DNA of 13,345 bases from positions 1-13,345 of the forward strand of contig CAYZKY010000166.1 in NCBI GenBank assembly GCA_964478815.1, written 5' to 3'. Position numbers and translations under genes: made by a program. Source of the stretch: DASVNK01 sp964478815. GTDB lineage: Bacteria > Verrucomicrobiota > Verrucomicrobiia > Limisphaerales > SXQI01. Under the pieces are notes generated by a model that saw only the letters and a program-made list of their open reading frames with translations, was not told the origin of the DNA and made no database searches. Numbering within the stretch: position 1 is the first letter of the stretch; each line of letters begins with the position of its first letter. Shown here piece after piece: positions 1 to 7,919 of this stretch.

Positions 1-63
1 TGGAACCATGCCTATTTGCTCCAATTACTCGGATTTTAGATGCGTTTGCCCTGTTTTTTCGGA

Positions 64-92
64 TTGCGCGAGGGGAAGGATTACGCTAGCGT
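64..92 (+). promoter_or_regulatory. Putative promoter, leaderless geometry
   Basis: A TTGCGC element at 64-69 and a TAGCGT element at 87-92 are separated by 17 nt. The second fits the loose -10 pattern TANNNT. Only 7 nt separate it from the ATG at 100, so transcription would start at or next to the start codon. The individual elements are weak matches. Confidence comes mainly from the same geometry recurring before nuoA and the Uma2 gene in this window. Confidence 0.3.
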
Positions 93-99
93 TTCCACC

Positions 100-309
100 A
101 TGTCTCCCCAGACACTGCAGCTTTCGTTTGCAGGCGTACGCGCTGAATCGAGCTTTATTATCTTTTCCCCCGACCACGGCTTGGTCTCGGAGCACTGCAG
201 CGAGGAGGACGCACGGGCGGCTTTCGACCATTACGTGGCCGATCTGGAATGCGGCGATTATCTGCCGTTCCTATTGCGGCGCACGGACGAGGATTGGGAT
301 TTTGCGTAG
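100..309 (+). CDS. Small hypothetical protein, 69 aa
   Basis: This is an acidic small protein beginning MSPQTLQLSF, with no membrane segment, signal peptide or recognised domain. The middle is rich in Asp and Glu (EHCSEEDARAAFDHYVADLE) and the end reads RRTDEDWDFA. G/C dominates third codon positions, as in the neighbouring genes, which supports real coding. The frame is open back to an ATG at 40. I chose the ATG at 100 because the residues before it (MRLPCFFGLREGK...) look unlike the rest, and because a possible -10 element ends 7 nt before it. A GGGGAAGG stretch at 72-79 is too far upstream (20 nt) to be a good ribosome binding site for 100. It reads away from the convergent tig gene downstream. 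Function unknown. Confidence 0.55.
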   Translation: MSPQTLQLSFAGVRAESSFIIFSPDHGLVSEHCSEEDARAAFDHYVADLECGDYLPFLLRRTDEDWDFA

Positions 310-481
310 CGGAGGTTGAGCCCGGCAGGGAATTCCAAAGTCGTTAACCCGTCTCCCCGGTCGCGATAACGGAACCGGTGCGGCCTTGCGCCAGCGCCGC
401 GTCCGAATCCCGGCCTTTCCAAGCCCGCCAATGCCGGCCATCCGACCGGCGTTAGCGGCTTTGCCTCATTCCGGCCGGAAG

Positions 482-1798
482 CTATGCGGCCGGAGCCGGC
501 GTGACATCCTCGATCTTGGCGTTTTGCTCCAGGAAATCGACCACCTTGGTGAGGAGCAATTGTTCGTGGATGCCCGGGAGCTGGTCGCGCTTCCGCAAAT
601 CCTTCACGAGGTCGTCCGGCTTCACGCGGGCCTGCTGGGCCATCTGATAAATCCGCGCCCCCATGTCCTCATCCGTGACTTTGATCGATTCCTGCGCCGC
701 GATTCTTTTCAGGATCAGCGAGAGCTTCACCTTTTCCTTGGCCGCGGTACTGGCGTGGCCGTAAATCTCGTCCTTGCTGGCGTCGATCTGCTCGTTGCTC
801 AGGCCGCGCTGCTGGTTTTCGTGGACGATATCGTAGACGACTTGCGCGGTGGCGTTCTGCACCATCGATTCCGGCAGCTCGATCTGGATGAGGCGGCCCA
901 GCTCTTCGACGACCTGGTTGCGAATGCTCCGCCGGGTGTTGAGGGTGAGTTCGTTGTCGAGGTCGCGGCGGACGCCTTCGCGCAGCTTTTCGAGGCTTTC
1001 GGCGTTCCAAAGCTTGGCGAATTCTTCGGTCAGCTCCGGCAGAATTTTTTCCTTCACCTGGACGATTTCGACGTCGTAAACACCTTGTTTTCCGGCCAAC
1101 TGCGGCGCCACGAAATCCTGCGGGAATTCCACCTGCACGGTCCGCTTCTCGCCTTTGCTGCCGCCGGCGAGTTGCTCGGTGAAGCCGGGGATGAAATGCC
1201 CGGCCTTGATCTCCATCCAGAAATTCTCCTGCTGGGTCAGGCCGCGCGCGGTCGGGGCAAATTCGGTGAGGGGCTTGCCTTCGCTCGTGCCGGTGTAGTT
1301 GACCACCACAATGTCGCCCGTGGCGGCGGGGCGCTCCACGTCGTTAAAGCTCGCCTGCCGCTCGCGCAGAACATTCAGGGCGCGTTCGAGGTCGGCGTCC
1401 GTGGCGGTGCGGCGCTCGCGTTTCGCCGGAAGGCCCTTGTACTCGGGCAGTTCGAACTTGGGGGCCGTCTCGAACGTGGCGCGATACTGGAAATCCTTGC
1501 CCCGCTCGAACTGGAGTTTCTCGACCTTGGGCGAGCCGATGATCCACAGTTTGTGCTCGTCGACGACCTTCTTGAAGCTCTCTTCCACGAGCGCATTGAT
1601 GACCTCGGGCTCGATCTCCCGCCCGAAATTCTTCTCGATCAGCGAGCGGGGCGTCTTGCCGGGGCGGAAACCCGGGAGCCGCGCGCGCTGCTGAAAAGCG
1701 GTCGTGACGCGATTAAACGCGCCTTCGACGGTTTGCGTATCCACTTCCACGCGCATCACTTTGTTGCACGGGGCATCGGTTTCGAATGTAATGTTCAC
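482..1798 (-). CDS. tig: Trigger factor, ribosome-associated chaperone
   Basis: Trigger factor binds the ribosome exit tunnel and shields nascent chains; its central domain is an FKBP-type peptidyl-prolyl isomerase. With the GTG at 1798 as start the protein has 438 aa, normal for the family. The N-terminal ribosome-binding domain carries the signature GFRPGKTP at residues 43-50. The FKBP-like domain is roughly 157-245 (GDIVVVNYTG, FIPGFTEQLAGG, GEKRTVQVEFP). The helical C-terminal chaperone arms fill 250-438. The frame also offers a TTG at 1819 (445 aa). GTG 1798 is preferred because MNITFETDAP...VMRVEVD then matches the usual N-terminal length, and because the predicted transcript starts near 1830, leaving little room before the TTG. 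The usual neighbours clpP and clpX are absent: the gene is divergent from the propeller gene, and no gene follows it before position 309. Confidence 0.96.
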   Translation of the reverse strand: MNITFETDAPCNKVMRVEVDTQTVEGAFNRVTTAFQQRARLPGFRPGKTPRSLIEKNFGREIEPEVINALVEESFKKVVDEHKLWIIGSPKVEKLQFERGKDFQYRATFETAPKFELPEYKGLPAKRERRTATDADLERALNVLRERQASFNDVERPAATGDIVVVNYTGTSEGKPLTEFAPTARGLTQQENFWMEIKAGHFIPGFTEQLAGGSKGEKRTVQVEFPQDFVAPQLAGKQGVYDVEIVQVKEKILPELTEEFAKLWNAESLEKLREGVRRDLDNELTLNTRRSIRNQVVEELGRLIQIELPESMVQNATAQVVYDIVHENQQRGLSNEQIDASKDEIYGHASTAAKEKVKLSLILKRIAAQESIKVTDEDMGARIYQMAQQARVKPDDLVKDLRKRDQLPGIHEQLLLTKVVDFLEQNAKIEDVTPAPAA

Positions 1799-1836
1799 AG
1801 TCGCAGAAATCGCGCTCAACGCGGCGCGAGCCGGAC

Positions 1837-1865
1837 ACCATAGGGAAGCCTCCCGGGGGTGTCAA
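1837..1865 (-). promoter_or_regulatory. Promoter of tig
   Basis: On the minus strand TTGACA (1865-1860) is followed after exactly 17 nt by TATGGT (1842-1837). The first is a perfect -35 hexamer and the second a 4/6 -10. An AT-rich stretch lies just upstream (about 1866-1893). The expected start near 1830 gives a leader of about 30 nt to the GTG at 1798. The GGGAGG in the spacer (1854-1849) mimics a ribosome binding site before an out-of-frame ATG but should not be transcribed from this promoter. Confidence 0.7.
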
Positions 1866-1967
1866 ATATTGCGCCCGATTCAAAAATTAGCGCCAGGGCG
1901 CGTGATCCGTATCGGGACCGCGCGAAGTCTTGTGTCGGGCGGGAAATCGAGCAGATTCGGAGCAGAT

Positions 1968-3464
1968 ATGATTCGAGATTACGCCGCTGGGTTTTTGCTG
2001 TCTGCGGCCTGCCTCTGGGCCGCGGATCGTCCGCAGTGGGGCGAGGCCTGGTCGCGCAACATGGTATCGGCGGAGCAGGGGTTGCCGGCGGATTTCGACC
2101 TCGCCGCGGGCCGGAACATTCTCTGGCGGGCGCGGCTGGGCACGGAGGCGCATTCCACGCCGGTGATAGCGCGGGGCCGGGTGTACATCGGCACGAATAA
2201 CGGGCAGCCGCGGGACCCTCAACACGAAGGCGACCGCGGCGTGCTGATGTGCTTCGACGAGCGGGATGGTTCGTTTCTCTGGCAACTGGTGGTGCCCAAA
2301 CTCGAGGAGGATCGGTATTTCGACTGGCCGAACAGTGGGATTTCCTCCCCGGCCACGGTCGATGGGGATCGGGTTTACATCGTCAGCAATCGCGGGGAGG
2401 TGTTGTGCCTCGACCCCAGCGGGTTGGCGGATGGCAATGCCGGACCGTTCACGCGCGAGTCGGAGCACATGCGGCGGCCGGGCGGGCCGGTCGTCACGGC
2501 CGGGCCGAAGGATGCGGACATCGTGTGGCTCTTCGACATGGTGAGCGGCGCGGGCATCTGGAATCACGACGGGGCGCACAGCTCGATCCTGGTGGATGGC
2601 GATTTCCTCTATTTGAATACCGGCACGGGGGTGGACAATACCCATCGGAAAATTCGCACGCCGGACGCGCCGAGCCTGATCGTGCTCGACAAGCGGACCG
2701 GGCGGCTGCTCGCGCGCGAGCGCGAAGGGATCGCGCCGAATATTTTTCATTGCACCTGGTCGTCGCCCTCGCTCGGCATGGTCGGTGGGCGGAAAGCGGT
2801 CTTTTTCGCGGCGGGCAACGGCATGATCTACGCGTTCGAGCCGCTCGCGCAGGCCCCGCCGCCCGGCGAAGTGGCCACGTTGAAAAAATTCTGGCAATTC
2901 GATTTCGATCCCAAAGGGCCCAAGACCGGGGTGCATCGCTTCAACACGAACCGGCGCGAGGGGCCCAGCAATATTCAGGGCCTGCCGGTCTTTCACGCGG
3001 GGCGGATCTTCGTCGCGGGGGGAGGGGATCTGTGGTGGGGCAAGAACGAGGCCTGGCTCAAGTGCCTTGATGCGGAGCGGGGCGCCGAGGTGTGGAGCTA
3101 CCCGATTCCGCCGCATGTGATGTCCACTCCGGCGGTGGCGGAGGGGCTGGTCTTCATCGCGGATTGCGGGCGCCGGCTCCATTGCGTCGATGCGGCCACC
3201 GGCCAGCCGTCCTGGACGCACGAGATGGAAGGATTGGAAATCTGGGCCTCGCCGCTCGTGGCCGATGGGAAAGTGTACTTGGGAACAAGGAAAGGGGACT
3301 TCGCGGTGTTCGCGGCTTCGAAAGAGAAGCGGGTGCTCTTCCAGACGAAATTTTCCGCGCCGATCAGTTCCACTGTCGCGGCGGCCAACGGCACGCTCTA
3401 CGTGGCGACCATGACGGAACTCTTCGCGATCCGCCAAAGCGCGAAACCCGCGTCCACGCGCTAA
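1968..3464 (+). CDS. Secreted PQQ-type beta-propeller repeat protein
   Basis: The protein has 498 aa. A short signal peptide is likely (hydrophobic AAGFLLSAACLWA at 6-18, then ADRPQWGEAW), placing it in the periplasm or outside. The remainder is a series of propeller blades of the PQQ/quinoprotein type, each with a G-x-VY-x-G strand followed by a CFD or CLD and a G-x-x-x-W turn. Examples are ARGRVYIGT (68-76), GDRVYIVSNRGEVLCLD (133-149), GDFLYLNTG (211-219), AEGLVFIADCGRRLHCVDAATG (391-412), DGKVYLGTRKGDF (433-445) and NGTLYVAT (474-481). No cytochrome c CXXCH motif is present. Such folds occur in PQQ dehydrogenases and in scaffold proteins such as BamB; nothing here proves PQQ binding or enzymatic activity. 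The start has GGAG at 1959-1962, 5 nt before ATG. Transcribed divergently from tig, with no close downstream partner on its strand. Confidence 0.88.
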   Translation: MIRDYAAGFLLSAACLWAADRPQWGEAWSRNMVSAEQGLPADFDLAAGRNILWRARLGTEAHSTPVIARGRVYIGTNNGQPRDPQHEGDRGVLMCFDERDGSFLWQLVVPKLEEDRYFDWPNSGISSPATVDGDRVYIVSNRGEVLCLDPSGLADGNAGPFTRESEHMRRPGGPVVTAGPKDADIVWLFDMVSGAGIWNHDGAHSSILVDGDFLYLNTGTGVDNTHRKIRTPDAPSLIVLDKRTGRLLAREREGIAPNIFHCTWSSPSLGMVGGRKAVFFAAGNGMIYAFEPLAQAPPPGEVATLKKFWQFDFDPKGPKTGVHRFNTNRREGPSNIQGLPVFHAGRIFVAGGGDLWWGKNEAWLKCLDAERGAEVWSYPIPPHVMSTPAVAEGLVFIADCGRRLHCVDAATGQPSWTHEMEGLEIWASPLVADGKVYLGTRKGDFAVFAASKEKRVLFQTKFSAPISSTVAAANGTLYVATMTELFAIRQSAKPASTR

Positions 3465-3694
3465 CGCCTGGCCGTCCGGGCCTTCCTGCGGCTCCGATGC
3501 CGGACGACGACGGCGCCAGGGTGCGCCTGGCCGTTTGGAGCTTTAGCGGCGGACGGAGCGAATGGCCGGGTGAGCACGGCGATGGCATGGCGCCACGCAT
3601 CCGTCCGCACCATGTCGAGATTGGCGGAGGACTGGAAAAACGAGCTGAAGTTGATGTACTCACCGGATTTCAGCAGTGGCAAGGCATTGGCCAT
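3461..3694 (-). CDS. Doubtful hypothetical protein, 77 aa, possibly a gene remnant
   Basis: An ORF on the minus strand starts MANALPLLKSGEYINFSSFF and ends in a basic tail (RHRSRRKARTARR). The first 45 or so residues have a protein-like mix and mostly G/C third positions. The second half looks like low-quality coding sequence. Its TAG (3463-3461) overlaps the TAA of the propeller gene (3462-3464), so the two are convergent with overlapping stops. A TTAGG lies 7 nt before the ATG. I recognise no domain. It may be a real small gene, the 5' part of a truncated gene, or chance in GC-rich DNA. Confidence 0.28.
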   Translation of the reverse strand: MANALPLLKSGEYINFSSFFQSSANLDMVRTDAWRHAIAVLTRPFAPSAAKAPNGQAHPGAVVVRHRSRRKARTARR

Positions 3695-4282
3695 AACACA
3701 ACCTAAGCAGGAAACTTGCCACCCTCAACTCCGCGAAATTCTGGCCGAATTTGCCTCGTTTCGCCCAGCAAGCTGGCGAGATTTCGCCGGGCTGACCCCG
3801 TGGAGCCACCCGTCGCGGGCTGGATGTCCGGCCTCCGCCAGGTGCGGTTTGCCCGCCGTGCGCCGATGGCCCAAGTCGGTTGTCCGGATGGCCCTGCCTC
3901 CGATGGCCAGAGAGTTCGAGCGATTTAGTGACTCTGTGCTTGTCATTTTTCCGTCACATCGGCACTATGTGTTCGTTCAAGGCATCGACGGCAGTGTAAT
4001 TATCCGTTGGGGGCCACTTGGACCAGTTATGCTGGGCGAATCTATAGGTTTCACACATCGAGCCGGTGGCGGACTGAAAGCAAGTGCCCTCCGTGGGTCA
4101 GCCCAAGCCAGCGGCTGTCTTCCCCAATCGGCCCTGTTTTTCAGGCGAGCTTTTCCCTGGCGGCAACGCCGGGTTTTCCCGGATGGGGTCACCGGGCTGG
4201 CCATCTCGACGAGGCGCAGCGCTCGCCGCAACTTTCAGACGGGCTCTAACACCAAAGTGGCACTGACACCCTCGACCCGAGA
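3695..4282. other. Gene-poor intergenic stretch
   Basis: No convincing gene is seen on either strand. The plus-strand frame open from 3570 to 4286 translates to an Arg/Ser/Pro-rich string without domain-like pattern, and codon use does not resemble the neighbours. Composition is mixed: a GC-rich block (about 3760-3910) and a less GC-rich block (about 3920-4060). The last 30 nt before the next gene contain CCAAAGTGGCACTGACACC (4252-4270), a string that looks like the edge of a dispersed element. The stretch may be decayed mobile or duplicated DNA. Confidence 0.4.
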
Positions 4283-5269
4283 GTGAACTCTGAGGATGTG
4301 AAATTGAATGAATCCCTGGCCAGCTCCGCCCCGGAGCCGTCCAAGGCGTGCCGGAGCACCCTTCCGCCGGTTCCCGCCCGCGCGCCGGCGCTTTCGGTCC
4401 CGCCGGAGCCGGCGCTGCCCGAGGATCTCGTCGAGCGTATCCTCGAGCGCCTGGGCTTTGCCGGCCGGCCCGCTCCGGCCATCGGGTTTCTGCGCCAGAT
4501 TTATGGCGAATGGTGCCGCCGCGTGCCGTTCGACAACGTCCGCAAGCTGATCCACCTCGCGGCCGGCCCCTTCAGCCCCCTGCCGGGCGGTGCTCCGGAA
4601 GATTTCTTCCGCGGCTGGCTGAAGCACGGCGCCGGGGGGACATGCTGGGCCGGGGCGGGGGCGCTGCAGGCGCTCCTCCAGGCCCTCGGCTTCGAGGCCG
4701 AGCGGGTCGTCGGCACCATGCTGGTCGCGCCCGATCTGTCGCCCAATCACGGCACCGTCATCGTGAATTTCGAGAAGGCCCGCTATTTGGTCGACAGTTC
4801 GATGTTGCATGGGGAGCCCCTCCGGCTCGAGATCGATGTGCCGACTTCCGTCTGGCATCCGGCCTGGGGAGTTCGCTGCGCCTTGCGCCGCGGCCAGTGG
4901 CATGTGCATTGGCGCGCGCTGCCGCAGCTCGATGGGCTCGAGTGCCGGCTCGATCTGGCCGGGGTGGAGCAGGGCGACTTCGCGGCGCGCTACGAGCAAA
5001 CGCGCGGATGGGGGCCGTTCAATTACGAGGCCGCGGCGCGCCTCAATCGCGGCCAGGAAGTGATCGGACTGGCCTCCGGCCATGCGGTGATCCTCCATGC
5101 GGACGGCACGCACACGCGCGAGCCGCTGACCCCCGCGGAGCGGCGGGCCTTCCTGATCGAAGAGATCGGCCTGAGCGAGGAGATCGTCGCCCAACTCCCG
5201 AATGATCGGCCCACCCCTCCGCCCCCATGGTTGCGCACCGCCCGGAACGGGGCCGATCCATCGCCGTAA
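4283..5269 (+). CDS. Arylamine N-acetyltransferase family protein
   Basis: NAT enzymes move an acetyl group from acetyl-CoA to arylamines, hydrazines or related amines (some act in secondary metabolism) through a Cys-His-Asp triad. All three residues are visible: Cys121 in GGTCWAGAGAL, His156 in SPNHGTVIV and Asp171 in RYLVDSSML. The 15-residue His-Asp spacing is as in known NATs. VPFDNVRKLIHL (81-92) matches the usual IPFEN region. The protein is long for the family (328 aa against about 250-280): a Pro/Ala-rich N-terminal extension of about 42 residues and a Pro-rich tail account for this. The start is unsettled. GTG 4283, GTG 4298 and TTG 4304 are all in frame, and a GAGGA at 4292-4296 would best fit the TTG. 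It stands alone, without biosynthetic neighbours, so the substrate cannot be inferred. Confidence 0.85.
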   Translation: MNSEDVKLNESLASSAPEPSKACRSTLPPVPARAPALSVPPEPALPEDLVERILERLGFAGRPAPAIGFLRQIYGEWCRRVPFDNVRKLIHLAAGPFSPLPGGAPEDFFRGWLKHGAGGTCWAGAGALQALLQALGFEAERVVGTMLVAPDLSPNHGTVIVNFEKARYLVDSSMLHGEPLRLEIDVPTSVWHPAWGVRCALRRGQWHVHWRALPQLDGLECRLDLAGVEQGDFAARYEQTRGWGPFNYEAAARLNRGQEVIGLASGHAVILHADGTHTREPLTPAERRAFLIEEIGLSEEIVAQLPNDRPTPPPPWLRTARNGADPSP

Positions 5270-5477
5270 ATCGCCACCCCCTCCGGCGCGGCCCGGCCTG
5301 CGCTTTCTCGTTTACCCGGGCGCCGGACCGGTGTTACAAGTCTGCGCCGTCCGGTCGGGAATGGATCGCGCGCGCCGAATCGACTCCTGCCTGTCGCCAT
5401 TCAGCCAGTAAATCCTTGGCGCCAGGCAACGATACTGCTTCGTAGCCCGCGTCCGCTCCGGCCGCAAAACTGAGAAC
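5270..5477 (+). promoter_or_regulatory. Intergenic region with weak promoter candidate
   Basis: This 208-nt gap holds no ORF worth calling. TTTACC (5311-5316) and TACAAG (5335-5340) are spaced 18 nt apart and could be a weak promoter with a leader of about 130 nt. An inverted repeat CCGGAC (5323-5328) / GTCCGG (5349-5354) overlaps it. Neither is strong evidence. Confidence 0.15.
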
Positions 5478-6251
5478 GTGAACCGCCTCGCCGCCATCCT
5501 AGCCGCAGTGTGGCTGCAAGCCTCGATCCTCGCGGGCCAGCCCGATCTTCCCCTGGAGGCCAGCTACGATCTGGGGAATCTGACGTTCGCGGACATGAGC
5601 CGGGATTTGCATGCCGGCCTCGAAGCGTCGCTGAAATCCCGCTTTACGCCGCACTGGCTGGGGCTCGACTTCACGGTCGAACCCGCCGTTCGTTTCGATG
5701 GAGCCGCCGGAGTCCGGCTCTCGACCGGCTTCGTCGAGGCCATCCAGCGCCTCGCTCACGCCCACGCGCTCAATCGGGTCGAGCGCGGCTATTTCCAGCG
5801 GTATCTGAAATCGCTGGATCGCGGCGGGACGGGCGGCTCGAGCGTCCTGCCGGATCGCGATCGCGCCGAGTATTGGACCCTGGAAGTCATGAACGCCCGC
5901 ATGACCGCGGCCAATGCCATGCTGGCCGTGGTGGCTTCCATGCATCTGTGCGAGATCAGCCTGGGCTATTTCGAAAAGTACCGCGCGCGGCTGGGAAGCG
6001 GCGAGATGGCAGCCGTCCCTTCGGTCACCGCTTTCCTGACTCCCGAAGAATGGCAGGAAGTGGTCGAAGCGGGGGTTCGCGTCTCCCTTCTGGCGGGTTG
6101 GACCTTCGATGCCGTCGCGCCCCTGTTCGAGGGTTTCGACCGGATGAAGCACCGGCCTTCCTGGACCACCGCTTTCCTGCCGCCGGGCGCCCGCTTCAGC
6201 CGTGTCAAAAAGCGCCTCGAAGAAATCCAGGGCGAGTTCCTGAAAGACTGA
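5478..6251 (+). CDS. Secreted hypothetical protein with degenerate peptidase-like layout
   Basis: The protein has 257 aa from a GTG start. A signal peptide is clear: MNR, hydrophobic LAAILAAVWLQASILAG, then QPDLPLEAS. No family is certain. The layout faintly resembles M48-type metallopeptidases. A small-residue helix (MTAANAMLAVVASMHLCEISLG, 142-163) sits where the HEXXH helix would be. A later segment, EEWQEVVEAGVRVSLLAGWTFDAVAPLFEGFDRM, is like the 'AGxD...FF' helix pair. The end, FLPPGARFSRVKKRLEEI, is like the usual HPxxxxRI tail. However, the zinc motif is absent: only His156 and Glu159 (HLCE) remain. If related, it is likely an inactive or much altered member. It is neither overlapped by nor tightly coupled to its neighbours (208 nt upstream, 110 nt downstream), so context gives no function. 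Confidence 0.78.
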   Translation: MNRLAAILAAVWLQASILAGQPDLPLEASYDLGNLTFADMSRDLHAGLEASLKSRFTPHWLGLDFTVEPAVRFDGAAGVRLSTGFVEAIQRLAHAHALNRVERGYFQRYLKSLDRGGTGGSSVLPDRDRAEYWTLEVMNARMTAANAMLAVVASMHLCEISLGYFEKYRARLGSGEMAAVPSVTAFLTPEEWQEVVEAGVRVSLLAGWTFDAVAPLFEGFDRMKHRPSWTTAFLPPGARFSRVKKRLEEIQGEFLKD

Positions 6252-6361
6252 CGGGCGTTCGCCCGGGCCGGGCGCGTCGTGGCGGCGGCCCAAAGTTTTC
6301 GCGCGACTTGCCGGCGGCTCGGCGTTACCATCGCGGCTCAATCCCTTAATTGAGACGTGTT

Positions 6362-7849
6362 ATGACGACGATGCATCCGGAGGTCACGAAATTCCTGGCC
6401 CAGCAGCCCCTCAAAATGTTCATCGACGGCCACTGGGTCGAAGCCGCGGGCGGCGGCACCTTCGAAACGCGCGACCCCGGCGATAACAAATTGCTCGCCC
6501 GCGTCACGGCTGGCGGCGAAGCCGACGTGGATCGCGCCGTGAAGGCCGCGCACGAAGCCTTCCGCAAGAGCGGTTGGGCGGGCCTGCCCGCGAATGAACG
6601 CGCCGTCTTCCTGCACCGTCTTGCGGATTTGGTCGACAAGCACCGCGAAATCCTCGCGCAGTTCGAATCGCTTGATGTAGGCAAACCGCTCGCCGCCGCG
6701 ATGGCCGGCGACATCCCCAATGTTTCCGCCAGCCTCCGCTACTTCGCCGACCTCTCCGTCCACACCCGCCGCCGCGAGCCCATCGCGGTTCCGGGACACG
6801 AGGCCCGCTCCGTCCGCCTGCCCTACGGCGTCTGCGGTTTCATTTTCCCCTGGAATTTTCCGCTCCTCCTGATGGGGTGGGGGATCTCCCCCGCGCTCGC
6901 GGCCGGCAACACCGTCGTCATCAAGCCCGCCGAGGACACCCCGCTCTCCACGTTGTACTTCGCGAAGCTTGTCGAGCAAGCCGGTCTGCCCAAGGGCGTC
7001 GTGAACGTCGTCACCGGTCTCGGCGAAACCGCCGGCGCCGCCCTCTCGCGCCACACCGGGCTCCGCCGCATGTCCTTCACCGGTTCGCCGGAGGTGGGAC
7101 GCCTCGTCGGCGAAGCGTGCGGCCGCAACCTCGTCCCCGTGAAGCTGGAACTCGGCGGCAAGGGTGCCGCGATCGTCTTCGACGACGTCGATGTCGACGC
7201 CACCGCCAAATCCCTCGCGGCGGCCATCACCCTCAATACCGGCCAGGTCTGCTGCACCGCCACCCGCTGGGTCGTCCATGAGAAAGTCCTCGACCGCCTC
7301 GTCCAAACCGCCAGCGCCGCGCTCACCGCCACCCGCATCGGCCACGAATGGGACGCCGATACCCAGATGGGGCCGGTCGTCAGCGAGAAGCAGCGCCAGC
7401 GCGTGCTCGGCTATCTTGAACGCAGCCAGAAGGAAGGCGCCAAAATGCTGCTCTCCGGCGGCCCGGCCGTCGTCAAGGGCCACGAAGGCGGCTTCTACGT
7501 GAAACCCGCCTTGCTCACCGGCTCGCCCGACAATGTCGCGTGCCGCGAGGAAATCTTCGGCCCGGTGGCTTACGTGATGCCCTTCCGCGACGAAGATCAG
7601 GCCGTCGAACTGGTCAACCGCTCCACCTACGGCCTCGCCAATAGCGTCTGGTCGGGCAACCTCGACCGCGCGAATCGCGTCGCCGAGGCCATGATCGCCG
7701 GCAATAGCTGGATCAACGCCCACAACGTCTTTCCCTTCGGCGTGCCCTACGGCGGCTGCAATCTCAGCGGCCTCGGCGGCGGCGTGAACTGCCCCGAAAC
7801 CTATTTCGACTACCTCCGCCCCCAATCCATCGTCCGCCCCTTGGCCTGA
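6362..7849 (+). CDS. NAD(P)-dependent aldehyde dehydrogenase
   Basis: It oxidises an aldehyde to the carboxylic acid using NAD+ or NADP+, in the cytoplasm. The 495-aa length is typical of the superfamily. Motifs in order are PWNFPLLLMGWGISPALAAGNTVVIKPAE (163-191, with the cofactor-binding Lys188), FTGSPEVG (239-246), the general base Glu263 in KLELGGK, the catalytic Cys297 in GQVCCTATR, and EEIFGPV before YGLANSVWSG. It resembles the ALDH1/2 and betaine-aldehyde dehydrogenase group, but the substrate cannot be read from sequence. ATG 6362 is chosen because GAGA (6352-6355) lies 6 nt before it. A TTG at 6350 and an ATG at 6371 are in frame. It appears monocistronic, with 110 nt before it and 158 nt to nuoA. 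Confidence 0.95.
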   Translation: MTTMHPEVTKFLAQQPLKMFIDGHWVEAAGGGTFETRDPGDNKLLARVTAGGEADVDRAVKAAHEAFRKSGWAGLPANERAVFLHRLADLVDKHREILAQFESLDVGKPLAAAMAGDIPNVSASLRYFADLSVHTRRREPIAVPGHEARSVRLPYGVCGFIFPWNFPLLLMGWGISPALAAGNTVVIKPAEDTPLSTLYFAKLVEQAGLPKGVVNVVTGLGETAGAALSRHTGLRRMSFTGSPEVGRLVGEACGRNLVPVKLELGGKGAAIVFDDVDVDATAKSLAAAITLNTGQVCCTATRWVVHEKVLDRLVQTASAALTATRIGHEWDADTQMGPVVSEKQRQRVLGYLERSQKEGAKMLLSGGPAVVKGHEGGFYVKPALLTGSPDNVACREEIFGPVAYVMPFRDEDQAVELVNRSTYGLANSVWSGNLDRANRVAEAMIAGNSWINAHNVFPFGVPYGGCNLSGLGGGVNCPETYFDYLRPQSIVRPLA

Positions 7850-7881
7850 CGTGCGCCTCCACCCCGATCTTGACGCCACCC

Positions 7882-7912
7882 GTTCGGAGTTCCGCCTTTA
7901 GGCGGTTCGGAG
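7882..7912. repeat. Hairpin flanked by 8-nt direct repeats
   Basis: CCGCC (7892-7896), loop TTTA, GGCGG (7901-7905) form a short perfect hairpin. The octamer GTTCGGAG occurs on both sides, at 7882-7889 and 7905-7912. No T-run follows, so a classical intrinsic terminator is not supported, although the position 30-60 nt after the dehydrogenase stop would suit transcript-end processing. It may be a dispersed REP-like element. Confidence 0.4.
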
Positions 7913-7919
7913 ATGTGCC

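Noticed and set aside
433..450. GCCGG/CCGGC hairpin downstream of tig as terminator.
   Set aside because: Short stem, 8-nt loop and no following T-run; frequent by chance in this GC content.
1713..1841. A 42-codon minus-strand ORF (ATG 1841) with GGGAGG 7 nt upstream, overlapping the tig start out of frame.
   Set aside because: The GGGAGG and ATG fall inside TTGACA-N17-TATGGT, a near-consensus promoter for tig; the transcript should begin downstream of them, so the ribosome site is probably a mimic.
386..1843. Plus-strand open frame of 485 codons across tig.
   Set aside because: It is antisense to a certain gene and its composition is explained by GC-rich codon bias; no domain pattern.
1887..3437. 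Minus-strand open frame of 516 codons opposite the propeller gene.
   Set aside because: Arg/Pro/His-rich shadow of a confident gene.
3570..4286. Plus-strand open frame of 238 codons in the gene-poor stretch.
   Set aside because: Composition is Arg/Ser/Pro-rich without periodic pattern; codon use unlike neighbours; no ribosome site.
6338..7879. Minus-strand open frame of 513 codons opposite the aldehyde dehydrogenase.
   Set aside because: Ala/Gly/Asp-rich mirror translation of a highly biased gene; no start signal or motif.
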